Below are positions 26,873-36,223 of a stretch of 64,000 nt of DNA, one piece after another. The notes beneath the pieces were generated by a model. That model saw only the letters and a program-made list of their open reading frames with translations, was not told where the DNA came from and did no database searches. A program made the translations under genes and the position numbers. Position 1 is the first letter of the stretch. The number at the start of each line of letters is the position of its first letter. Origin of the DNA: Neoroseomonas eburnea. Lineage in GTDB: Bacteria; Pseudomonadota; Alphaproteobacteria; Acetobacterales; Acetobacteraceae. The stretch covers positions 62,001-126,000 of the forward strand of contig NZ_JAAEDL010000012.1 in assembly GCF_018129005.1 (NCBI RefSeq), read 5' to 3'.

Positions 26873-28141
26873 ATGTCCCAGCACGACCGGGGCGGCATCG
26901 GCCGCCGCAGCACCTTGGCGGCCGGTGCCGCGCTAGGCGCCGCCGCCATCGCCGGCTTCCCGATGATCGCGCGCGGCCAGGCGCGCCAGCCGATCAAGAT
27001 CGGCATGCCGACCATCCTCTCCGGCCGCGTGGCGCAGCTCGGCGTCTCCTCCCGCAATGCGGTGATGATGGAGGTCGAGCGCTTCAACGCCGCCGGCGGG
27101 CTCGATGGCCGGCCGATCGAGGTGATCGTGCGCGACAGCCGCGGCGTGCCCGCGGAAGCGGCCCGCATCGCGCGGGAGATGATCACCTCCGACCGCGTCG
27201 ACCTGATCTTCGACGCCGAAGCCTCCGCCGGTGGTTTCGCCGTCCATGAGGTGGTGCGCGAGACCGGCACGCTGACGCTGCACCTGAACTCCGAGACCTC
27301 CTCGCTGACGGCCGACCCCCGGCAGCGCTTCTGGAATGCCTTCCGCGTGGCACGGCAGGGCATCCATGACTCGATCGCCGGCGGCGCCTACGCGGCGGAG
27401 ATCGTCAAGGCACGCAACCTGACGCGCTGGATGACGGTTTCCCCCGACTACGCCTATGGCCGCGACACCACGGCCGAGTTCGTCGAGTACCTGAAGGCCT
27501 TCGCACCCAATGTGCAGGTGATCGGCGAGACCTGGCCGCGGCTCTTCCAGCCCGACTACACCGAGAACGTGACGCGTCTGACGCAGGGTCGCCCGCAGGC
27601 GATCTATTCCTGCCTCTGGGCCGGTGACCTGGTGACCTTCGTCGAGCAGGCCTCGCTCTACGGCCTGTTCAACCAGTCGCAGTTCTTCGGCGTGAACCTG
27701 GCCGACTACACCACGCTGCAGCAGATCAAGGCGCTGCCGCGCGGCATGCATTCGGGCAACCGCTACCTCAAGACCTTCCCTGCGGTGCCGGGCAACCTTG
27801 CCTTCGCCGAGGAATACAACCGCCGCTATCAGACCTTTCCGACCAACTGGGCCTGGCAATCCGCCACCGCGGTGAGCCTGCTGGTCGAAGCCCTCAGGAA
27901 GGTCGGCGGCACCGATCCGCGCCAGCTCGCTGCCGCGCTCAAGGGCATGACCATCGACAGCCCCTTCGGCGCCGACGGCAAGGTGACGATGCGCGCCGAG
28001 GATCAGACGCTGGTCGGCTACGCGATCGGCTGGGGCACCACCATCTCCGCCGATCCCTTCGTCGAGAACATGACCAAGGCCGACTGGGCGACGATCCTCC
28101 GCCACGAGCAGGATTGGAAGCGTTCCAAGGGCTGGGCCTGA
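26873..28141 (+). CDS. Branched-chain amino acid-type ABC transporter substrate-binding protein
   Basis: This 422-residue periplasmic receptor is of the Leu/Ile/Val-binding (type I periplasmic-binding) family. It begins with a Tat-type signal (GRRSTLAAGAAL, twin Arg at 11-12; cleavage near ARGQA). The mature part starts RQPIKIGMPTILSGRVAQLG and has the family's VIGETWPR and FGVNLADYTTL regions. A strong aggaggaag ribosome site precedes the ATG. With the permeases and ATPases downstream it forms a complete importer. Such receptors also bind aromatic acids, amides or short acids, so the ligand need not be an amino acid. Confidence 0.92.
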   Translation: MSQHDRGGIGRRSTLAAGAALGAAAIAGFPMIARGQARQPIKIGMPTILSGRVAQLGVSSRNAVMMEVERFNAAGGLDGRPIEVIVRDSRGVPAEAARIAREMITSDRVDLIFDAEASAGGFAVHEVVRETGTLTLHLNSETSSLTADPRQRFWNAFRVARQGIHDSIAGGAYAAEIVKARNLTRWMTVSPDYAYGRDTTAEFVEYLKAFAPNVQVIGETWPRLFQPDYTENVTRLTQGRPQAIYSCLWAGDLVTFVEQASLYGLFNQSQFFGVNLADYTTLQQIKALPRGMHSGNRYLKTFPAVPGNLAFAEEYNRRYQTFPTNWAWQSATAVSLLVEALRKVGGTDPRQLAAALKGMTIDSPFGADGKVTMRAEDQTLVGYAIGWGTTISADPFVENMTKADWATILRHEQDWKRSKGWA

Positions 28142-28172
28142 CGCAGGCGCGCACGCCTGCCCGGAGCGATCA

Positions 28173-29075
28173 ATGGACCTCGGCGAACTCTCTTCCTGCC
28201 TCGGCTCGGCCTCCTGCCTCGTCACCCAGGTCTCAGCCGGGCTGACGATCGGGCTGCTGCTGTTCCTGGTCGCCTCCGGGCTGACGCTGATCTTCGGCGT
28301 GCTGGGCCTGGTGAACTTCGCGCATGGCACGCTCTATATGCTGGGATCCTACTTCGCGCTGACCGCCTACGGCGCGACGGGCAGCTTCCTGGCGGCGATG
28401 GCGGCCGGCGCATTCGGCGTCGCCATCGTCGGGCTGCTGATGGAACGCTTCCTGCTCAGCCGCATCTACGGAAGCGACGTTCTCATGCAGTTGCTCGTCT
28501 GCTACGCCATCATCCTGATCGTCGATGATTTGGTGAAGATCATCTGGGGCGGCGACTTCCTGAAGATGGACCTGCCCGATGCATTCCGGCAACCGCCGGT
28601 GATCATCGCGGGCGGGATCATTCCTTACTACTACCTCATCCTGTTCGGCATCACGGCAACGATCGCGGTGGCGCTCGCCTACGGTATGGGGCGCACGCGC
28701 TTCGGGCGCACGGTGCGTGCCGCGGCGGTCAATCCCGGCATGGTCGGCGCGCTCGGCATCAACACTGCGGCGATCTTCGCCGCGGTGTTCGGCATCGGTT
28801 CGCTGCTCGCGGGGCTGGCAGGCGCGCTTTCCGCACCGATCCGGTCCGTGGTGCCGGGCGCCGGCGTTTCGATCCTGATCGAGAGCTTCATCGTCACGGT
28901 CATCGGCGGCATGGGCTCGATCTCGGGCGCCCTGATCGCGGCGCTGCTGATAGGCTTCACGCGCTCCTTCGGATCGATCGGCTTCCCGCTCTTCACCGAG
29001 GGCATGATGTTCCTGATGATGGCGCTGGTCCTGCTGCTGAAGCCGAGCGGCCTCGCCGGAAAGAGCCAGGCATGA
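28173..29075 (+). CDS. Branched-chain amino acid-type ABC permease (LivH-like)
   Basis: This 300-residue inner-membrane permease has about eight hydrophobic segments. LGLVNFAHGTLYMLGSYFAL is the LivH hallmark near the N-terminus, and the cytoplasmic coupling loop appears as GRTRFGRTVRAAAVNPGMVG. Its stop overlaps the ATG of the LivM-like gene. It forms the membrane channel with the next gene product. Confidence 0.94.
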   Translation: MDLGELSSCLGSASCLVTQVSAGLTIGLLLFLVASGLTLIFGVLGLVNFAHGTLYMLGSYFALTAYGATGSFLAAMAAGAFGVAIVGLLMERFLLSRIYGSDVLMQLLVCYAIILIVDDLVKIIWGGDFLKMDLPDAFRQPPVIIAGGIIPYYYLILFGITATIAVALAYGMGRTRFGRTVRAAAVNPGMVGALGINTAAIFAAVFGIGSLLAGLAGALSAPIRSVVPGAGVSILIESFIVTVIGGMGSISGALIAALLIGFTRSFGSIGFPLFTEGMMFLMMALVLLLKPSGLAGKSQA

Positions 29076-30037
29076 GGACGGCGCTCTCCTGGCGCGGGGA
29101 TGTGCTGGTCGCGGCGCTCGCCTTCGTCGCATTGGCGGTGCCGGCCTTCGCCCTCGGCGTCTCTTCGGTACATGACTTCGCAGTTCGCTTCGCGATCTTC
29201 GGCCTGCTGGCGATGTCGCTCAATCTGCTGATCGGCACCACGGGCCTCGTCTCCTTCGGCCATGCCGCGTTCTTCGGATCCGGCGCCTACGCCTTCGGGC
29301 TGCTGATGCAGTCAGGCGGTTGGTCGGTGCCCGCCGCGATCCTGGCGGCAATGGCCTTCACGGCAGTACTCGCGCTGGCGATCGGCACGCTCTGCGTGCG
29401 GCTGTCCGAGATCTACTTCGCGTTCCTGACGCTCGCCTTCCAGATGCTGATCCATTCGCTGGTGATCTCGTGGGTGTCGCTGACCGGCGGCGACCAGGGC
29501 CTGATGGGTGGCGTGCCGAAGCCGCCATTCCTCGGCATCGACCTCGGAGATGCACGGCACCTGGCGATGTTCTCGGCCTTCTGCCTGCTCGTCTCGGTGG
29601 TGGCGCTGCGGCAGATCGTACGCTCGCCCTTCGGGGCGGCGCTGCGCATGCTGCGCGACAATCCGGAGCGTGCGGCCTTCGTCGGCCTGTCCATCTTCCG
29701 CTACCGGCTGGCGGCCTTCGTCATCGCCGGCACCTTCGCCGGGCTCGCGGGCGTGCTGATGAGCCTCTACGTCTCCGGTGCATTTCCGACCTTCCTCTAC
29801 TGGACCACCTCAGGCGAGGCGATCTTCATGATCATGCTGGGCGGGATCACCGTCTTCCTGGGGCCGCTGGTCGGCACGGCGATCTTTCTCGTACTGAACG
29901 ACCGCATCACCAACATCACGGAGCACCATGGGCTGGTGATGGGCAGCATTCTGCTCGTACTCGTGCTCGGACTCCGCAAGGGCCTGCTGGACTTTGTCGT
30001 GGATGCTTGGCGTGAGCGTCAGGAGAAGCGGACATGA
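29072..30037 (+). CDS. Branched-chain amino acid-type ABC permease (LivM-like)
   Basis: This 321-residue inner-membrane permease carries the LivM pattern LIGTTGLVSFGHAAFFGSGAY near its N-terminus and the coupling loop RSPFGAALRMLRDNPERAAF. About nine hydrophobic segments are visible. It overlaps the LivH-like gene before it and the SDR gene after it by 4 bases each, so the SDR is embedded within the transporter operon. Confidence 0.94.
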   Translation: MRTALSWRGDVLVAALAFVALAVPAFALGVSSVHDFAVRFAIFGLLAMSLNLLIGTTGLVSFGHAAFFGSGAYAFGLLMQSGGWSVPAAILAAMAFTAVLALAIGTLCVRLSEIYFAFLTLAFQMLIHSLVISWVSLTGGDQGLMGGVPKPPFLGIDLGDARHLAMFSAFCLLVSVVALRQIVRSPFGAALRMLRDNPERAAFVGLSIFRYRLAAFVIAGTFAGLAGVLMSLYVSGAFPTFLYWTTSGEAIFMIMLGGITVFLGPLVGTAIFLVLNDRITNITEHHGLVMGSILLVLVLGLRKGLLDFVVDAWRERQEKRT

Positions 30038-30831
30038 GCGAGCAGAACTTCGCCGGCAAGGTGGCCGCGGTCACCGGCGGAGCGAGCGGCATCGGCGCGG
30101 CATGCTGCCGCCTGCTCGCCGCGCGCGGCGCGAGGGTAGCGGTGGCAGATCTTGATCTGGCGCGCGCCGAAGCGGTGGCGCGGGAGGTCGGCGGCATCGC
30201 CTTCGCGCTCGACGTCTCGACGAAGGCCGCGAACGATGCGGCCGCCGCGGCGGTGGAAGCGCAGCTTGGCCCGGTGGACATCCTCGTGACATCCGCCGGG
30301 GTCATTCAACGGCCGTTGCGGGCCGAGGAGCTGCCGGAACGCGATGTCGAGAACGTTGTCCGAATCGACCAGATCGGCACCTGGAATTCGGCTGTCGCCT
30401 TCGGGCGCCGCATGGCAGTGCGCGGATCTGGGGCAGTCGTGACGATCGCATCCATCGCCGGCATCCGATCGATGCCGCTGCATGCCTATTCGCCGGCCAA
30501 GGCGGCGGTGATCGAGATGACGCGGTGTCTTGCCGCCGAATGGGGGCGTTCGGGCGTGCGCGTGAATGCCGTCTCACCGGGTTTCACCCGCACGCCCGCC
30601 TTGCAGGAGGCGATCGACAGGGGCGAACGCGTCGTCTCCCTGCTCGAAGGCGGCAGCGCTCTCGGGCGCATGGTGACGCCGGAGGACATCGCCGAAGCCG
30701 TGTGTTTCCTCTGCTCCGACGCAGCCTGTGCCATCACGGGCATCAACCTGCCGGTCGATGCCGGCTGGCTCGTAGCGGGGTCCTGGGCCACCTATGGCGG
30801 CCTGCCCGGTCCACGGGGCAACGGCAAATGA
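30034..30831 (+). CDS. SDR-family oxidoreductase embedded in the transporter operon
   Basis: This 265-residue classical short-chain dehydrogenase has the cofactor motif GGASGIG (15-21), the NNAG-equivalent TSAG, catalytic S140 and the YSPAK motif with Y152 and K156. D39/D41 after the second strand suggest NAD(H) preference. It sits between LivM and LivG genes with 4-base overlaps on both sides, so it is made together with the importer and probably oxidises an alcohol or reduces a ketone on the imported compound or an early product. Confidence 0.9.
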   Translation: MSEQNFAGKVAAVTGGASGIGAACCRLLAARGARVAVADLDLARAEAVAREVGGIAFALDVSTKAANDAAAAAVEAQLGPVDILVTSAGVIQRPLRAEELPERDVENVVRIDQIGTWNSAVAFGRRMAVRGSGAVVTIASIAGIRSMPLHAYSPAKAAVIEMTRCLAAEWGRSGVRVNAVSPGFTRTPALQEAIDRGERVVSLLEGGSALGRMVTPEDIAEAVCFLCSDAACAITGINLPVDAGWLVAGSWATYGGLPGPRGNGK

Positions 30832-31601
30832 GAGGCGGACGGCTCGAACTGCAGGGCCTGCGCCGCACCTTCGGCGGCGTGGTGGCAACCGACAATGTCT
30901 CGCTCGACTTTGCCGCGGGCTCGCTGTCCGCGATCATCGGCCCGAATGGCGCCGGCAAGACGACGCTCTTCCATCTGATCAGCGGCCGCGTCAAGCCCAC
31001 CTCCGGGCGCGTGCTGCTGGATGGGAAGGATGTCACCGGCCTCGACCGGCAGGACATCGTGCGGCATGGGGTCGGCCGCGCCTTCCAGGTGGCGAATCTC
31101 TTTCCCAGCTTCACCGTTGCGGAGAGCCTGGCCGCGGCGATCCTCACCCACGAAGGCTGCACTGCCAGCCTGTTGCGCGCATTCCCTCCGGCGGACGTCG
31201 CCGCGCGCGCCGCGGAGGTGATGGAGCTTTGCGGACTTCACGACCTGGCCGACGTGACTTCGAAGCACCTCTCGCACGGCGACCAGAAGCTGCTCGACAT
31301 CGCGCTCGCGTTAGCGCTCGACCCCAAAGTGCTGCTGCTGGACGAGCCGACCGCCGGCATGGGGCCGGAGGAGCGCTGGCGGATGATCGAGCGCGTGCAC
31401 CGGCTGTGGGAGGCGCGGCGCATGACGCTGGTCTTCATCGAGCACGACATGGACATCGTCTTCCGGATTGCCGAGACAGTGCGCGTGCTTCGCTATGGCG
31501 CCGTGCTCGCGCAGGGCACGCCGGAGGAGGTCCGCCGCAACCCCGCAGTGATCAAGGCCTATCTCGGCGCCGAGCACGCGCTGGATGGCGACGCGGCATG
31601 A
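30828..31601 (+). CDS. ABC transporter ATP-binding protein (LivG-like)
   Basis: This 257-residue cytoplasmic ATPase has Walker A GPNGAGKTT (38-46), a signature reading LSHGDQ instead of the common LSGGQ (usual in the LivG branch), and Walker B LLLDEPTAGM. The insertion before the signature, with residues such as RAFPPADVAARAAEVMELCG, is typical of LivG. It starts with the ATG overlapping the SDR stop and drives the importer with the LivF-like protein. Confidence 0.94.
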   Translation: MRGGRLELQGLRRTFGGVVATDNVSLDFAAGSLSAIIGPNGAGKTTLFHLISGRVKPTSGRVLLDGKDVTGLDRQDIVRHGVGRAFQVANLFPSFTVAESLAAAILTHEGCTASLLRAFPPADVAARAAEVMELCGLHDLADVTSKHLSHGDQKLLDIALALALDPKVLLLDEPTAGMGPEERWRMIERVHRLWEARRMTLVFIEHDMDIVFRIAETVRVLRYGAVLAQGTPEEVRRNPAVIKAYLGAEHALDGDAA

Positions 31602-32305
31602 CCGCGGAACTCTCGGTGGCCGGTCTCGATGCGGCCTACGGCGCGAGCCAGGTCCTGTTCGATGTGCATTTCGAGATTGAGCGTGGCGAGACCCTCGCCC
31701 TCATGGGCCGCAATGGCGCCGGCAAGAGCACGACCTTCAAGGCGATCGCCGGCCTGCTGCCGCCGCGCGCCGGGCACGTCCTGCTGCGTGGGGTGGATCT
31801 CGCGGGCGCGAAGCCGTACCGCATCGCGCGCGCCGGGATCGGCTTCGTGCCAGAAGACCGCCAGGTCTTTCCCGATCATACGGTCGAGGAGAATCTCGAG
31901 ATCGCGCAGAAGCGGGGCCCCGGCGGCGGAGATTGGAACATCGAGCGCGCCTTCGAGGTGTTTCCCCTCCTCGTGCCGCTGCGCAAGCGGATGGCGGGGA
32001 AGCTTTCAGGCGGTGAGCAGCAGATGCTCACCATCGTCCGCAGCCTCATGGGGAACCCGGCTGTGCTGCTGTTGGACGAACCCTCCGAGGGACTCGCGCC
32101 GCTCATCGTCGCGCAGATCGGCGAGCTGATCCATCGTCTGCGTGAGATGGGCACCACCATCGTACTGGCTGAACAGAACAGCCGCTTCTGTCTCGGCGTG
32201 GCGACACGCGTCGCTGTGATCGACAAGGGCACCATCGTCTGGCGCGGGAGCGTGGAGCAGTTCCGCGCCGATCCCTCGATCCAGGCCCGCTATCTCCAGG
32301 TATGA
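31598..32305 (+). CDS. ABC transporter ATP-binding protein (LivF-like)
   Basis: This 235-residue cytoplasmic ATPase has Walker A GRNGAGKST (37-45), the LivF-type GFVPEDRQVFPDHTVEENL, the signature LSGGEQQML and Walker B LLLDEPSEGLAP. It is the last component of the importer, and its stop overlaps the ATG of the E1-alpha gene, coupling transport and catabolism. Confidence 0.94.
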   Translation: MTAELSVAGLDAAYGASQVLFDVHFEIERGETLALMGRNGAGKSTTFKAIAGLLPPRAGHVLLRGVDLAGAKPYRIARAGIGFVPEDRQVFPDHTVEENLEIAQKRGPGGGDWNIERAFEVFPLLVPLRKRMAGKLSGGEQQMLTIVRSLMGNPAVLLLDEPSEGLAPLIVAQIGELIHRLREMGTTIVLAEQNSRFCLGVATRVAVIDKGTIVWRGSVEQFRADPSIQARYLQV

Positions 32306-33264
32306 CCCGCATGGCCGACCCGCTCATCCTGTTCCGCACCATGTTGACGATCCGCGAGGCGGAGCTCGCTCTCGCACGTCTTTTTGCGGATGGCGAGGTG
32401 CCCGGCTTCATCCACCTGTCGGTCGGGCAGGAGGCGGTGGCGGCTGGCGTCTGTGCGGCGCTGGGACCGCAGGATTCGGTCGCCTCCACGCATCGGGGCC
32501 ATGGTCACGCCATCGCGCGCGGCATATCCCTCGAAGGCTTCTTCGCGGAGGTGATGGCGAAATCCACCGGCCTTTGCGGCGGCCGTGGAGGCTCAATGCA
32601 TGTCGCGGACCTGCAGCGTGGCATGCTCGGTGCAAACGGCATCGTGGGCGCCGGTGCACCGATCGCGCTCGGTGCCGCGCTGGCGCAGCGTACGCGCGGC
32701 ACGGACGGCGTGGCAGTTGCCTTCTTCGGTGACGGTGCCTTGGCCGAGGGCGCGATGCATGAAACTCTGAACATGGCGGCAATCTGGCGCCTGCCACTGC
32801 TGATGGTGTGCGAGAACAACGGCTGGGCCGAGTTCAGCCGCAGCGACACTCAGGTTGCGGCGAAGCTCGGCGCCTGGACGGCCGCCTATGGCGTGCGCCA
32901 TGTCGAGGTGGACGGCAATGACGCGTCCGCCGTCGCCGCGGCCGCGGAGGATGCGGTCGCCGCACAGCGGCACGGGGAAGGTCCGCGCGTGATCGAGGCG
33001 CGCACCCATCGCTGGCGCGGCCATTTCGAAGGCGACCCCCAGCGCTACCGCGATCCGGAGGAGGCCGCCCGCATGGCGGAGCACGACCCCATCGCCCGGA
33101 GCCGCGCCACACTGCTCGACGCCGGTACTCCCGCCGCCACCCTGGAGGTCGCGGAAGCCGAGGCGCGCGACGCCGTCGCCACCGCCATCGCCGCTGCACG
33201 TGCTGCGCCACCGGCGGATTGGATGGCCGCGCTGTCCGGCGTCTACGCACCAGCGGGAGCATAG
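32302..33264 (+). CDS. Thiamine-dependent dehydrogenase E1 component, alpha subunit (acetoin/pyruvate type)
   Basis: This 320-residue protein has the TPP-binding motif GDGALAEG...ENN (143-173) and the E1-alpha patterns GFIHLSVGQEAVAAG (35-49), STHRGHGHAIARG and GGRGGSMHV. With the beta subunit it should decarboxylate a 2-oxo acid or cleave an alpha-hydroxyketone such as acetoin and pass the acyl group to E2. The short heterotetrameric E1 type and gene order alpha-beta-E2 resemble acetoin dehydrogenase (AcoABC). No E3 gene is here. The real substrate is likely the compound imported by the neighbouring Liv system. Confidence 0.9.
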   Translation: MTRMADPLILFRTMLTIREAELALARLFADGEVPGFIHLSVGQEAVAAGVCAALGPQDSVASTHRGHGHAIARGISLEGFFAEVMAKSTGLCGGRGGSMHVADLQRGMLGANGIVGAGAPIALGAALAQRTRGTDGVAVAFFGDGALAEGAMHETLNMAAIWRLPLLMVCENNGWAEFSRSDTQVAAKLGAWTAAYGVRHVEVDGNDASAVAAAAEDAVAAQRHGEGPRVIEARTHRWRGHFEGDPQRYRDPEEAARMAEHDPIARSRATLLDAGTPAATLEVAEAEARDAVATAIAAARAAPPADWMAALSGVYAPAGA

Positions 33265-33267
33265 GCC

Positions 33268-34242
33268 ATGGCAGAACTGCGCATGGTGCAGGCGGTCAAT
33301 CGCGCACTGACCGAGTCCATGACCGAGGATGACACCGTCATCCTGCTCGGCGAGGACATCGGCGCCGCCGGCGGTCCCTTCGGCGCGACGCGCGGGCTGC
33401 AGGAGAAGTTCGGCCCCGATCGCGTGCGCGACACGCCGATCTCCGAGGCCGGCATCATCGGCGCTGCCGTCGGTGCCGCATTGTCCGGCCTCAAGCCGGT
33501 CGCCGAGATCATGTTCATGGACTTCATCACATTGGCCATGGACGCGCTGGTGAACCAGGCGGCGAAGGCGCGCTTCATGTTCGGGGGCCAGCGCGGCGTA
33601 CCGATGGTGCTGCGCACTCCGCATGGCGGCGGCCTCTCCGCGGGACCACAGCACTCGCAGTGCCTGGAGGCATGGCTCTGCCACATACCCGGCCTGAAGG
33701 TGGTCTGCCCGGCGACGCCAGCCGATGCGCACGCCTTGCTGCGCGCCGCGATCGCCGATCCGGATCCGGTGGTGATGGTGGAGAACAAGGCGCTCTACGC
33801 CATGAAGGGCGAGGTGGACGACGCGCCGGCGCCGCTGCAGATCGGCCGCGCGCGGGTCGCCCGCCCGGGCCGCGACGCCACCATCGTCGCCTACGGCGCC
33901 GCGGTGCATTGGGCGACGGAGGCCGCGACCGCGCTCGCGCGGGACAGCATCGAAGCCGAGGTCATCGACCTGCGCAGCCTGCAGCCCTGGGACGAGGCGA
34001 CGGTGCTCGAGAGCCTCGCGCGCACTCATCACCTGGTCATCGCGCAGGAAGCCGTGGAAGCCTTCGGCGTCGGTGCGGAGATCGCCGCGCGTATGGCCGA
34101 TATCGGCTTCGACGAGTTGGACGGCCCAATCCTGCGCGTCGGCGCGCCCTTCACCCCGGTGCCCTTCGCGAAGGAACTGGAGAGCGCGTATCGCCCCGAC
34201 GCCGCGCGCATTGCCGCTGCCGTCCGCCGCACGCTGGACTAG
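33268..34242 (+). CDS. Thiamine-dependent dehydrogenase E1 component, beta subunit
   Basis: This 324-residue transketolase-like subunit has the E1-beta landmarks LLGEDIGAAGGPFGAT, DTPISEAGIIGAAVGAAL, FMDFITLAMDALVNQAAK and the C-terminal VIDLRSLQPWDEATVLES. It starts 3 bases after the alpha-subunit gene and should form an alpha2-beta2 E1. Length is normal for AcoB/PdhB-type proteins. Confidence 0.92.
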   Translation: MAELRMVQAVNRALTESMTEDDTVILLGEDIGAAGGPFGATRGLQEKFGPDRVRDTPISEAGIIGAAVGAALSGLKPVAEIMFMDFITLAMDALVNQAAKARFMFGGQRGVPMVLRTPHGGGLSAGPQHSQCLEAWLCHIPGLKVVCPATPADAHALLRAAIADPDPVVMVENKALYAMKGEVDDAPAPLQIGRARVARPGRDATIVAYGAAVHWATEAATALARDSIEAEVIDLRSLQPWDEATVLESLARTHHLVIAQEAVEAFGVGAEIAARMADIGFDELDGPILRVGAPFTPVPFAKELESAYRPDAARIAAAVRRTLD

Positions 34243-34254
34243 AGGACACCCCCC

Positions 34255-35040
34255 ATGGCCGACGAAGTGATTCTCTCCGAGACCAAGGGCGCCGTGGCGG
34301 TGCTCACCTTCAACCGCCCGGCCGCGCTGAACGCGATCGACGCCGCGACATTGAAGGCCTTTGAGGCGGCCTTCATCGCCGCGGAATCCGATCGGGCGGT
34401 GCATGTCATCGTCATCACCGGCGCGGGCGAGAAGGCCTTCGTTGCGGGTGGCGATATCGGCGACCTCGATAGTCGCCAGGGCCTGCCGCATTACATCGAA
34501 TTCGGCGAGGACCTGCACCGCGTCTTCAATCGCGTCGAGGCGTGCGACAAGCCCACCATCGCCGCGGTGAACGGCTTCGCCCTGGGTGGCGGGACGGAGT
34601 TGCTGCTCTGCACGGACATGCGCCTGGTTGCGGACACGGCGCGGCTTGGCCTGCCGGAGATCAATCTTGGGCTCTTCCCCGGCGCCGGCGGCACGCAACG
34701 CCTGATCCGCGAGATCGCCCCTTGCCGCGCGCGGGAGATGATGTTCACCGGCAGCCAGATCACGGCACAGGAGGCGGTGGAACTCGGCCTGTGCAACCGC
34801 GTCGTGGCGAAGGCGGAGCTGATGGTCGAGGCGATGAAGCTCGCCGAGCGCGTGGCTTCCAAGTCGCCGCTGATCCTCAAGCTGCTGAAGCGCACGCTGC
34901 GACAGGGCGCGCAGATGCCGCTGCCGCAGGCACTCGCGCATGAACACGCGATGATCGGCCTGGTGCTGGACGCGGCGGACGCGCATGAGGGCTGCCGCGC
35001 CTTCCTCGAGAAGCGGCCCGCGAACTTCACCGGGCGATGA
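34255..35040 (+). CDS. Enoyl-CoA hydratase
   Basis: This 261-residue crotonase keeps the complete hydratase active site, unlike the paralogue at 20868: E115 in GGGTE and E135 in LPEINLGLFPGAGG (20 residues apart as in rat mitochondrial hydratase), with oxyanion-hole segments GAGEKAFVAGGD (56-67) and AAVNGFALGGG. It lies between E1-beta and E2 genes, unusual for a plain 2-oxoacid dehydrogenase operon, and suggests that the product acyl-CoA enters a beta-oxidation-like sequence. Confidence 0.92.
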   Translation: MADEVILSETKGAVAVLTFNRPAALNAIDAATLKAFEAAFIAAESDRAVHVIVITGAGEKAFVAGGDIGDLDSRQGLPHYIEFGEDLHRVFNRVEACDKPTIAAVNGFALGGGTELLLCTDMRLVADTARLGLPEINLGLFPGAGGTQRLIREIAPCRAREMMFTGSQITAQEAVELGLCNRVVAKAELMVEAMKLAERVASKSPLILKLLKRTLRQGAQMPLPQALAHEHAMIGLVLDAADAHEGCRAFLEKRPANFTGR

Positions 35041-35044
35041 TGCG

Positions 35045-36220
35045 ATGATGGCGCTCGCCGATATCGTGATGCCGAAGCTCGGCCTCACCATGACCGAGGG
35101 GCTGCTGGCCGAATGGCGCGTGCAGCCCGGCGCGCGCGTCTCCGCCGGTGACATCCTCTTCGTCGTGGAGACGGAGAAGATCGCGACGGATATCGAGGCA
35201 GGCGGCGAGGGCGAGATCATCGAGCTGCTCGTCCCTTCCGGGAGCACGGTGGCGGTGGGGACGCCGGTGGCGCGCTGGACCGGCGCCGTCGCCGGCGCGC
35301 CGGCGCCGTTCGCCGCGGCGGACCCGCAATCGGCATCGACCGAGGCACCGCCACGCATTGCGCCGGTTGGACGCGTCCTCGCCACGCCGCTGGCACGACG
35401 GCTGGCGCGGGAGCGCGGTGTCGATCTCGCCAGCCTCAGCGGCAGCGGCCCGCGAGGGCGGATCAAGGCGAGGGACGTGACCGAGACGCGCCCGGTGCAG
35501 ACGGTCGCGCCGGCCTTCGGCGAGTTCATCCCGCTCGACCGCGTGCGCGCCGCCTCGGCGCGGCGTCTCACCCAGGCCAAGCAGGAGATGCCGCATTTCT
35601 ACGTCGGCGCCGCCGCCGAGATCTCCCGCCTGCTCGCACTGCGCGATGAGTGGCGCGAGATCCCCGACGCGCCGCGCCTGACAGTCACGCATGCCGTGCT
35701 TGCGGCGATGGGGCGGGCGCTGCTCGCCGCGCCGGCGCTCAACCGCGTGTGGGATCGCGATGGCTGGCGACGCCTCGCCTCGCCCGACGTCGGGCTGGCG
35801 GTGGACACGCCGCGCGGACTGTTCGCTCCGCTGCTCCGCGATGCCGGGCGCTTGCCGCTCGAGACGCTTGCCGAACGCGCGAATGCGCTCGTGGACCGTG
35901 CCCGCGCCGGACGTCTCTCGACCGACGAGCTCGAAGGCGGCGCGATATCCCTGTCGAATGTCGGAATGTTCGGCGCGCGCTTCCTCGTTCCCATCGTCAA
36001 TCCGGGGCAGTCCATGATCCTCGGCCTCGGGGCCGTGGAATCGCTGTTCCGCCCCGATGCCAACGGCGCGCCCGCGCTGCGCCGGGAAGTGACGCTGGTG
36101 CTCTCCGCCGATCACCGCGTGCTCGATGGCGCGGCCGCTGCCGCCTTTCTCGCCCGTATCGTCGCGCTTCTGGAAAGGCCGCTCGCCCTGCTGCGCCCGC
36201 CGGCCGAAGAAAGGACCTGA
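35045..36220 (+). CDS. Dihydrolipoyl acyltransferase E2 component
   Basis: This 391-residue E2 has one lipoyl domain (1-80) with lipoylated K45 in VETEKIA, a short Ala/Pro linker, a peripheral-subunit-binding domain (about 112-145, ATPLARRLARERGVDL), and the catalytic acyltransferase domain (about 155-385) with H357 and D361 in SADHRVLDG. It transfers the acyl group from E1 to CoA. Two ATGs (35045 and 35048) are possible. The E3 (lipoamide dehydrogenase) needed to reoxidise it is not in the window and must be shared from another complex. Confidence 0.93.
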   Translation: MMALADIVMPKLGLTMTEGLLAEWRVQPGARVSAGDILFVVETEKIATDIEAGGEGEIIELLVPSGSTVAVGTPVARWTGAVAGAPAPFAAADPQSASTEAPPRIAPVGRVLATPLARRLARERGVDLASLSGSGPRGRIKARDVTETRPVQTVAPAFGEFIPLDRVRAASARRLTQAKQEMPHFYVGAAAEISRLLALRDEWREIPDAPRLTVTHAVLAAMGRALLAAPALNRVWDRDGWRRLASPDVGLAVDTPRGLFAPLLRDAGRLPLETLAERANALVDRARAGRLSTDELEGGAISLSNVGMFGARFLVPIVNPGQSMILGLGAVESLFRPDANGAPALRREVTLVLSADHRVLDGAAAAAFLARIVALLERPLALLRPPAEERT

Positions 36221-36223
36221 TCC

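Noticed and set aside
30034..30831. The SDR gene as an insertion that breaks the Liv operon
   Set aside because: It overlaps its neighbours on both sides by 4 bases with matching codon use, so it is an integrated operon member and not a recent insertion.
32593..35580. A 995-codon minus-strand open frame opposite the E1/hydratase/E2 genes
   Set aside because: The plus strand encodes conserved TPP, crotonase and lipoyl proteins with coupled starts and stops; the antisense frame shows no family features.
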